Assembly (NCBI GenBank): GCA_040182905.1
Contig: JARQWU010000155.1
Coordinates: 1 to 24,362, forward strand
Length of the DNA stretch: 24,362 nt
DNA from: Barthelona sp. PAP020
Lineage: Eukaryota > Metamonada: BaSk clade
Direction of reading: 5' to 3'
Positions 1 to 8,700 of this stretch are shown piece by piece. How positions within the stretch are numbered: the stretch's first letter is position 1; each line of letters opens with the position of its first letter. The notes beneath the pieces were generated by a model. That model was not told where the DNA came from and ran no database searches. It saw only the letters and a list, made by a program, of their open reading frames with translations. The translations under genes were made by a program, and so were the position numbers.

Positions 1-151
1 TTTAAGGAACCTGGGACCCCCGAATTAATGTAAAGGAATCTGGTTTATTTTATTAACTAACGAATCAAATAATCCTGAGTACCAGCATCTCGGAATTTAG
101 GGAATAACAAAAAGGGGAAAAGTTCCCTCGGAAAAATAAAATTAATAATTG

Positions 152-157
152 TTTATT
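152..157 (-). terminator. Candidate poly(A) signal AATAAA of the PCID2-like gene
   Basis: On the minus strand an AATAAA hexamer lies a few bases after the TAG stop of the PCID2-like gene, within a TTAATAAAC context. In so AT-rich a spacer the hexamer can occur by chance, so this is only a positional suggestion. Confidence 0.3.
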
Positions 158-163
158 AAAAAA

Positions 164-1363
164 CTATTTCAATATTTCTTTCACTTTTAAACTGTAAGCC
201 ACAATAATTTCATCATTTTCAATCATACAAACAACTTCATTCAACAAATCAATTTCTTTTAATCTCAAAAAGATCAACAATAAATCATCCAATTGAAAAT
301 CAATATCAAAATGTTGCCAAACTTTCAACAGATCATTCAATTTGAATTGACATCTATCTTTTTTTGCAGCAGCAAATATGGCTTTTCCTGCTCTAATAAA
401 CAAATTTCTATGTGTAAATAATAAAAAATTTTGATATATGAACAAAAGTTGATGCTTTAACAAAACTTCTTCATGATCGCTCAACCATTCATCAACAAAT
501 AAGAAGTTCCCAATATATATGTTTTTAGATAAGTTCAAGGCGTCAAAAACATTTAAATTTTCCAAAACATTTGAAATCTTCAAAGGGATATGATAATTTC
601 TAAAAATTTGAAGAGGAAACAAATGTAAGCATAAATATGCAAAATGGTCTTCATTGTTTTCGATTAAATTTGTAGAAAATGCATTAAAGGCATAACACAA
701 ATGTTCAAAACTCTTTTGAAATGATCTCCTACTGAAATGATCCAACAACAAATAGAATCTGCCTAATAAGAAGTTTACACGAATTAAATCTTTTGCATTA
801 ATAGGAATATTGAAATTTTCAAGAGGAATCATGGCATTTGAGAGTTCCTTATATGTTTGAATAAAATTATTAGGATTCACACTGATCAAAATTTCAATTA
901 ACAATGGAATGATAACATTCATTGATTTTTCGGATAATTTCAACCTTTTTGAAAGAAAAGGCAACAAAAACCTCAATTTACTTTCATTTAATTCATCGTA
1001 ACCTTTAGATATATGATGTGAAATGTTTAATAAAATTCTCAACATGGGACCTTGAATGTCAATATCAAAACTTTCCAATTGATTTAAAATTTTTTGAATA
1101 TCTCCCTGAATCCTTTTTCTTTCATCAAAACTGTTGGTTTTATTTTTTTTTATAATATCTAATAAAAAAGAAAATCCTTGAGGAATAATATCTTCTTCAA
1201 TATCTTCAAGTTTGATAAAATTATGATGGTTTTTATAATATTCATCCAATAAATTATTTATTGTGTCAGATATTAGATAATTCTTTTGTTTCTCGTCAAA
1301 GATATTGTTGGTAATACTTTCAAAATTTCTTCTTAATTCACTTATTTCTTTCTCTAAATCCAT
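164..1363 (-). CDS. PCI-domain protein, PCID2/Thp1-like (TREX-2 mRNA export subunit)
   Basis: This 399-residue protein resembles the PCID2/Thp1/CSN12 family. Its members sit in the TREX-2 complex at the nuclear pore and couple transcription to mRNA export. The N-terminal half (about 1-180) is helical and divergent. From about residue 193 the family pattern appears: a VNFLLGRFYLL helix, the SFEHLCYAFNAF segment that matches the family 'eEhLsyAf' helix, and LHLFPLQIF near 247-254. Most diagnostic are GNFLFVDEWLSDHE at 285-298 and HRNLFIR at 318-324, followed by a winged-helix-like C-terminus. The length matches PCID2, which is about 400 residues. It starts at an ATG and ends in TAG, with no intron visible. 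It is divergent from the sugar-nucleotide dehydratase with only 39 bp between start codons. An alternative is another PCI protein such as CSN12, which belongs to the same family. The family call is from pattern recognition; the TREX-2 role is inferred. Confidence 0.75.
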   Translation of the reverse strand: MDLEKEISELRRNFESITNNIFDEKQKNYLISDTINNLLDEYYKNHHNFIKLEDIEEDIIPQGFSFLLDIIKKNKTNSFDERKRIQGDIQKILNQLESFDIDIQGPMLRILLNISHHISKGYDELNESKLRFLLPFLSKRLKLSEKSMNVIIPLLIEILISVNPNNFIQTYKELSNAMIPLENFNIPINAKDLIRVNFLLGRFYLLLDHFSRRSFQKSFEHLCYAFNAFSTNLIENNEDHFAYLCLHLFPLQIFRNYHIPLKISNVLENLNVFDALNLSKNIYIGNFLFVDEWLSDHEEVLLKHQLLFIYQNFLLFTHRNLFIRAGKAIFAAAKKDRCQFKLNDLLKVWQHFDIDFQLDDLLLIFLRLKEIDLLNEVVCMIENDEIIVAYSLKVKEILK

Positions 1364-1402
1364 GTTAAATTCATTTAATCACGTTCATTCATAAATCTTG
1401 AA
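1364..1402. promoter_or_regulatory. 39-bp divergent spacer, presumed shared promoter
   Basis: Only 39 bp separate the two ATG codons of the divergent PCID2-like and dehydratase genes. Both promoters and both 5' untranslated regions must fit here or reach into the neighbouring coding sequences. The spacer holds a TCATTCA heptamer at 1385-1391. The same heptamer recurs upstream of the ankyrin gene and directly at the ABCE1 start. No TATA-like element stands out beyond the general AT richness. The promoter role follows from the geometry alone. Confidence 0.5.
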
Positions 1403-2476
1403 ATGTCCGGTAAAAAGTTAATTTTGATTTTTGTTTTTCATTTTTATTTTTTTCTTATGCCTTCTCAAGAAATTTACATTCCTAAAGTAATTTTAGTTAC
1501 CGGTGGTGCTGGTTTTATTGCTTCTCATGTTACTATACATTTAGTGAACACTTATCCTGATTATCATATTATAGTTCTTGATTCTCTTGAATATTGTGCT
1601 TCAAAGAACAATTTAAAAGATTGTTGGGAAAAACCTAATTTTACATTTGTTGAAGGTAATATCACCAATACTGAGTTGGTTCGTCATCTTATGAAGGTTC
1701 ATAATATTGACACAGTCATGCATTTTGCTGCTGAATCTCATGTTGATAACTCTTTTGGTAATTCCATTATTTTTACTCAAACCAACGTTTTGGGAACTCA
1801 TATTCTCTTAGAATGTGCTAAAGAACACAACATTAAACGTTTTATTCATGTTTCAACTGATGAAGTCTATGGTGAAGTTTCTATGGATCACGATGGACAT
1901 TTAGAAAATGCTACTCTTGAGCCCACAAATCCCTATTCTTGTTCTAAAGCAGCAGCTGAATTTATTTGCAAGGCCTACATTCGTTCTTATCATCAACCTG
2001 TTATTATCACTCGTTCAAACAATGTTTACGGAACTCATCAATATCCTGAAAAGGTCATTCCCAAGTTTGTTTATCGTCTTGATAAGGGTATTCCTCTTTG
2101 CATACATGGAGATGGTTCAAATGTCCGTTCTTTCATTCATGTTTCTGATGTTGTTGCTGGTTTTGACACCATTTTACATCAAGGAGATATTCATGAAATT
2201 TATAACATTGGTTTAGACAACGATGTTTCTGTTTTGGAAGTTGCTGAACTTATTCTCAAAGAAATGGGATTATTTGACAAGAAAGATGAATTAATTGAAT
2301 TTGTTGAAGATCGTCCTTTCAATGACTTGAGATATGCAATTAAGTCTGATAAGTTAACTAAACTTGGTTGGGCTCCCAAAAAGAATTTTTCTGAAGGTTT
2401 GCAAGAAACTGTACAATGGTATCTTAAGAATAAAAATCATTGGGAATTTTCTGAAAGAGCTTATGAAGACCACTAA
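1403..2476 (+). CDS. dTDP-glucose 4,6-dehydratase-like (RmlB/TGDS/RHM type) NDP-sugar dehydratase
   Basis: This is an extended short-chain dehydrogenase that converts an NDP-glucose (dTDP- or UDP-) to its 4-keto-6-deoxy form, the first step to rhamnose-type sugars. In the 357-residue reading the Rossmann motif TGGAGFIASH lies at 33-42 and FAAESHVDNS at 108-117. The catalytic STDEVYG is at 151-157 (Thr152, Asp153, Glu154), and YSCSK gives the YxxxK pair Tyr178/Lys182. RSNNVYGTHQYPEKVIPKF is typical of the RmlB, TGDS and plant RHM branch. The N-terminus is unsettled. Residues 5-18 are a hydrophobic run that the family lacks. Either translation starts at the second ATG (1457, 339 residues), or 1410-1469 is an intron, which joins in frame to give MSEIYIPKVILVTGG. 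Both alternatives put the glycine motif at the usual distance from the start. The donor, dTDP or UDP, cannot be told from sequence. Confidence 0.85.
   Translation: MSGKKLILIFVFHFYFFLMPSQEIYIPKVILVTGGAGFIASHVTIHLVNTYPDYHIIVLDSLEYCASKNNLKDCWEKPNFTFVEGNITNTELVRHLMKVHNIDTVMHFAAESHVDNSFGNSIIFTQTNVLGTHILLECAKEHNIKRFIHVSTDEVYGEVSMDHDGHLENATLEPTNPYSCSKAAAEFICKAYIRSYHQPVIITRSNNVYGTHQYPEKVIPKFVYRLDKGIPLCIHGDGSNVRSFIHVSDVVAGFDTILHQGDIHEIYNIGLDNDVSVLEVAELILKEMGLFDKKDELIEFVEDRPFNDLRYAIKSDKLTKLGWAPKKNFSEGLQETVQWYLKNKNHWEFSERAYEDH
1410..1469 (+). other. Candidate 60-nt intron at the dehydratase 5' end
   Basis: The segment starts GTAAAAAG directly after ATGTCCG, is strongly T-rich, and ends TTCTCAAG. Removing it keeps the reading frame, because 60 is divisible by 3, and deletes exactly the unexpected hydrophobic N-terminal stretch. 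It contains no stop codon, so an unspliced reading is also open. The donor differs from the ABCE1 donor GTTTAT, and there is no CTAAT branch motif near the acceptor. This weakens the case. Confidence 0.4.
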
Positions 2477-2711
2477 TTTTACCATTTTGATGTAAAAATA
2501 ACTTAATAAATTAGAAAAAGAAAAGAAATTTTATTGTTTATATAATTATTTGATGTGTTGGTGTGTTTAGACCAAAAAAATATTCATATATAAAACAAGA
2601 ATCTTGATAAAAGCAAAAGAAAAAAAAGAAAAAAAAATCGAACGATTGATATTTTTTTTCTACATTTTACAAGCTTATTCTATTGATTTTATCGATGAAA
2701 TATACGAAAAC
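2477..2711. other. Spacer between the dehydratase and the lipid-transfer gene
   Basis: This 235-bp AT-rich spacer carries the dehydratase 3' end and the lipid-transfer gene promoter and leader. An open frame in phase with the large gene runs upstream from 2712 to about 2604 without an ATG. A short upstream ORF begins at ATG 2695 (seven codons) and overlaps the main start at 2712, ending at TAG just after it. Confidence 0.5.
2505..2510 (+). terminator. Candidate poly(A) signal AATAAA of the dehydratase gene
   Basis: AATAAA lies 29 nt after the TAA stop of the dehydratase, at a plausible distance for a short 3' untranslated region. The AT-rich setting makes chance occurrence likely. Confidence 0.35.
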
Positions 2712-5700
2712 ATGTTAGGATATATAACATTAATAGCAATAATTATATTATTACCATATATTTTAGGTTTTTTAGTTTCTACGGTATTAACTAAATATAC
2801 TCCATTTACTGTTCATATACATAAGTTAACATTTTTAACGGCGTCACAGATTGAAATAAATTATTTTAATAAGAGTTTAAGATTAAAGATTGGTTCAATT
2901 GGTTATGGTATTTCTTTAATTCAATGGATTATGCAAAGGAAACCTCAATTATTTTATGTAAAGATAAATTCTTTATTGATTGAAGGAAATTTTGATGAAT
3001 TGATTGAAAATTTAAGAAGTTTTGAATATCTAATGGATAAAAGTGATTCAGATATGATTGAAAAAGACAACACAACCATACTTTCATCTAGGCAATTTAA
3101 ATATATTAAAATTTTGACAAGGCTTACTAATTCTATTCGTTTTACGATTAATTCGAGTTGTTTAAGGTTTATTGGTGCCAGCAAATCATTCAAAGAATTA
3201 TTGTTTACATTGAGATTCCAATTTGATTTTCATATTGATGAGACGAACAATTCTTTTATTGGAAGTCATTGCCTTGAGACGCTTTTTGAATCTGATGTTC
3301 TTTGTTGTGAGGAATTTAAGTGTTCAGGAGGAATTAGTATAGGAGTTGAAAAACCTTTAGCTGTAGATATTGAGTTATTAATTGATGAGCCATGTTTAAG
3401 GTTTACAGATGATTTATTTATTATCATTGATAAAGGGATGGAGTTGATAACTTTACTCAAAGATAAGAATATCATAAAGATGAATTTTAATGAAGATACC
3501 AGAAGAACAAATGAGATTGAATCAACTTTGAATGAAAAGAAAGATAAACGATATAATAATGATATTTGGATGTTAGATTCACCTAATCCTAGTACAACAA
3601 TTGAAGTGAAATCGAAATCGAGTTCTAATGGTAGAAAAAGACAGATTAGTTTGTTAAACAAGTTAAAATTACATTTTTTGCTGAATTTGAGAAAGCCTAG
3701 AATAAATTTAGATTTTACTGAAATGAAATTGGATTTTTCTCTTGATAAATTGTTTATTGAAGCATATTCATCTTCAATTGCTATACAATTGAAAGATATG
3801 TTAATACTATTCGATCAATATAAATGTATATATTTACAATCCATGGAATTAGCAACAAACGCTGGATTTTTGTTTGATTTCAGCACTTATGATTCAATAG
3901 ATATTGATTTTTCAACCATTAATTTGTTCTTAACATCAAATATCATTGAAAGAGTTATTGAATTGGCTAATGAATCAAATATCATTAATCATCTTGAGAA
4001 TTTTCTTGATTTAAAGAATGAAGAACAAGAATCAATGAAAGAATTGAATAATGAAGAAAATATTAGTATTGATTGGTATGAAACTTATGAAAATATTGAT
4101 AAATTTTTGGAAATGTTTAAACTTTTACCATTTGTTGACATATCATTAGAAAACTTAAATTTTGTGATAGTTTCTGATACAAAAATATATGGTAAACAAA
4201 ATTATTGTATAAATTTACAAAAGTTTAACATTGATAATCAATTAAAAATGACTTTTGAAAAGTTTGAACTTTTTCAAAAATCACAACATTATAAAGTTAA
4301 GTTATGTTTATTAGAAATAAATAATTTTGTCAGTTCAATGATTAATAATACAGATTATAAATTTTTACATCTCAATATAAATGAGTTGAATATAAATACA
4401 GGTACATCATCTGTTTTATGTATTATTGAAACGATATTACATCTCACATCTCTAGTGAATATAGATATGTATGCTGAATCATCATCCATATTCTATTTGC
4501 CTTTAAAACATTTTAAAATTAATTTAGATGGAAAAATTCAAACTTTTAAAATTAATTTATTATGTAATCAAGACACTTCTTTTTCAATTTTAGCTGAAAA
4601 TGTTGAGATTTTACCAGATAGAATCAATGGAGTTCATTTACAAAATATTGATCTAATTAAAAATAAATTTAATTTTCACTCTACCTATCAATTATTACAA
4701 AGTTTATTGATTAAAGATTGTCGTATACGTGTCAATGATTATGAAGTTACCTTAATTAGAGTTAGTGATTTAATGATTGGTTTTGGTGATATTGTTAGTT
4801 TTAAAACACCATTAATCTTTGGTAGTTTATTAGATTTGAAGTTTAATCTTCAGTATGATTTAAATTTGGGACCACATTTGGATAATTTCATCGAATGTAT
4901 CAACATCATTTTAAATTCGATCTATAGATATGATGAAGAATTTTCACCTATACCTCATTTAGGAATATTTGTCAATTCTGCTGAATTATTATTGTTGGAT
5001 GATCCTATGGATGCATTTCAAAGAATCAGTGATAATTTAAAAGAATTAGCAAAAAAGAAATCAAAAACTGATAATATTTCTGATATTTTTGATGAATATA
5101 GAAAACTTTTGAAAATGTTCCCAAATTCTCTTGCCAAAACAAGTAAATTATCTCCAGCAGTTAAAATTGTTCTAAATAAAATCTCTTTCATCAATGAACC
5201 TTTGGATTGGTTTTTTGATACATCAAAAATCAAATCTTGGGTTGATTCAAGAGAAAGATCTCCAGAAAAAAACCCATATCTTACTTATTTACCTTTCAAT
5301 ATCAAAGTATCTCTTCAAAACTTATCAATGAAATTGATTGATTATCCTGCAATGATTAATTTGAAAAAATTAAACGCTGAAGGAATCATGATGATTGTTG
5401 ATTGCATTACTACAGATACTTATAAATATAAGCATAAACATATATTGACTGCTAGAAGATCTATGATTAAAGATGGAGAAAAGATCATTTTCAAAGATGG
5501 TAACACGAATGAAAATCTTTTCAAACAACATTTTTTCCCATCACAACATACTTATGATCGACAATATGTTATTACAATCGAAAAGAATCATTTGCCTGTT
5601 TATACCTATTTAGACGTATTGGTCAGCATTATTAATGTCAAAGTCTATTTTCATTTTGGACAATTTTTAAGTTTGATGAGTTTGAGCAAAATTTTAGATA

Positions 5701-8700
5701 GAATCATTCCTCCAGGTTTTGGTCGATTTTATGCACCCTATTCTTCTATTGATTGGTGGGATATGGTTCGATTCATGATACGTTTAAAATTGAATTGTAA
5801 AGTTAAGAATTTTACATTTACTTTGGTGAATAATATTGAGCCTTTTAATGAAAAAGAAAATTCGATCAAATTAAAGATAAAGAATATCAATTTAACGAAT
5901 TTTGATAGAACTAAGTGTGTAAAAAGAAATATTTGTATGAAACATTCACCTTATTTGAATGATTATCCTTTAAAACATTCCTTTTTTATTGACATGACAC
6001 GCATGGTAGCATTTTTGGAAAAAGATGCTCAACCCTTCATAATTCTTCCTAAAATGGTTCTTGGAGTTGATATTACTTTTATTGGAGATGAGAATAACTT
6101 AAAACAATCACAGTATTTCCCTTGGCCTTCTTGTAAACATACAATCAAACCAAAATTAAATGATTTATATGAATACATGCGTTCGGAAGGATTCAATATT
6201 GATATTAAAGCAATCAGCTTTGATGGCAATGTAGTCAATCATTTTGGAGACACAATTCAACTGGGTTTGGCTCACATTAACAAAAATCATATGTGTCTTG
6301 ATTTAGAGACAAAACACATAAAAATTCTGCAAAAAATTATCAGATTTTTGGAATATCAAACACATATCACTTACGATTTGCCACTACATAGACATTATAA
6401 ACGATTACCTGAAGGTAGGAATTTAGCACAGCAAATTAAGAAAATCTCTTGTGTATTTGAATCAGACACCACATCCTTTCATTTCAGTCATCGGAATGAC
6501 CAAGAATCTGTTGTTGGGTACCTAACCAATATGATTTTTTCAATGCAGATGTTTCAATTAAGACATCCTAAGGATATAACAATGATGAAATGGGAATTTG
6601 ATCCTGCTTTAGTCTTATTTTTAAAAACACTGAAAGTACAATTGATACATCATGGAATTGATTTGAATAATAATCTAAATTCTAGCAGAATAACCACAGA
6701 AATAAATAATATTTGCTTGAATCTAAGTTTTGAGGAGATTGAAAAGTTCAGGGAGCAAAGCAATTTTTCATCATATGCTAGCTTCATTGAAGTTGTAAAT
6801 AGTTTTCCGTCTCTGGCAAAAATCGAGTCCATTTTCCATTTATCAAATGTGAAAGATGAAAATTCAGTCAATATGGAACTGACACAAGATTCATTTGTTG
6901 GAAGAGAAAGAGCTAAGACAGTGCCTCATTGGAAAAATGAATTGATTGATGCTTCGGCAATAAAGGCAAAAAAATTTGAGAATAACAATGATGAATTTTT
7001 GGCACGAAAAAGATCTATTTCTGATACCAAGTTACCAAAGATCAAAGAGTTATCAAGAATTGATTCCTTCGATCCCCTTGAACATTTTGAATCTGTAACA
7101 ATGGATGGATTTAATAAGTTATCTCCAATTATAGTAAGAAACACTCCAAATAAGACGTTGGAGGATATCGTTTTTGATACTGAATCTGTTGAATCGGAGA
7201 ATGAACAAGATATTGATTCATTTATGGAGAATGAGTTATCTTCGGCAAGAAGTCGTTCAAGAAGTCATTCAAGAAGTCAATCAAGAAGTCGATCAAGGAG
7301 TCGATCAAAGAGTAGGAGAGGTAGTATTTTTGATGACAAAGAAACACAAATAGTAGGTTCAAAACATCGTCATAGCACTTCAGACACTTTGCCTTTGCCA
7401 GATGAAGAGAACTTTGATATATTTTTTGAATCTGAATCTTCAGATGAAGAGGATAAAAAACAGTACGAAATTAACTTTGTTCCAACAATTAAAGGGATTT
7501 TTTCTGATCTCCTGCTTAATAATGATGATAGAAATGACAGCTATGAAAATTTCGAACTCAACAATTTAGACAATTATACATTTGAAATTCCTTTGGTCAT
7601 CCCCCATGTTCGAGACAGATTGCCTAAAGATATTGAGGGTATCTTTGGAAATATTGTAATCGATGATATAAAGATTCATCTGAGTGAAAAGGCACAAGAC
7701 TGCATGATTGTCTGGGCAGAAGAAGTGTTAACTCTTTTACCGATACCTTATGATGCTGTTGGAAGATTTTTCAAAAAATTTAAAAATGTTGACCCTGAAC
7801 ATGATTTGATCAAGATTCCCATTGAAAACATGTTTTCTCAGCGATATAATTATCAAATTAATACCCTTCAAATCCTAGTTCAACCCACAGAAAAAAAGTC
7901 TGAAAAATTGGGAACGATCCTGATGGGATGTCATACTTTCACAGGTATTTTATGGATGGAAGGCCCCAATGTTACACCTATTGATGTTGGAATTTTGGAC
8001 AAATATTTTCTACAAAATTCTGGAGGGTCAAAACATTTGAAACATTTCAAAAAATTAAAGTATTTGCATCCTATTCATATCGAGAATAGATGTGATGTTT
8101 TTAAATTTGAAAATTCGTATCAAACAAAATATTTTGTTGAAAAAGGTGATTTCTTCAGTTCAATGTTATTAAACAGTGTTTTAACTGATTTCTTTATTCT
8201 GTTATCTGGTACTTTATCACCAATAACGTTTATTGGAGATGTGAATATATTAAGAACTGGTGATTTTAGCCATGTTCCTTCATATCATGAAATTTCAAAT
8301 CGATTTGATGTTTGCTTAGCATTTGTCAATGGAATACCTAGAAAAGAGTGGAGTTTAAGTGGAGATCGTATATACAAAGGAAAAAAATACATTGAAAGTG
8401 TTGAAAGATTATCTAAACATTATTTACCAGTGACTTTAGCAAAATTGATCAATTTTGCTCGTATTTTTAATTCAATGGAAGTAAATCATGATAATTTTGA
8501 AGAAGTTATGAATTTTTTAATCTTAACACCCTCTAAAATCAAGTTTATTTTTGATCAACCTTCACTAAGCTTATTATGGAGTATTTATAGAGATATTTGG
8601 TTTTATACTGGTGAAAATATTGAAAATTTGAATAATTTCCAGAAATATCGACATTTTAAACAAAGTCCTTTACCACCTTATAAAAAGCCCCCTTTACCAA

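Noticed and set aside
76-105. Resemblance to a 5S rRNA segment (GATCTCGGAA-like) around CAGCATCTCGGAATTTAGGG
   Set aside because: Only about ten bases agree with the conserved 5S core and the rest does not fit the expected helices or length.
1908-2216. 102-residue plus-strand open frame inside the dehydratase gene
   Set aside because: It lies out of frame within a gene carrying clear catalytic motifs; composition is typical of a shadow frame.
2604-2711. Upstream extension of the lipid-transfer protein by 36 residues
   Set aside because: The extension starts at TTG and has no ATG; the ATG at 2712 is placed right before the expected N-terminal anchor.
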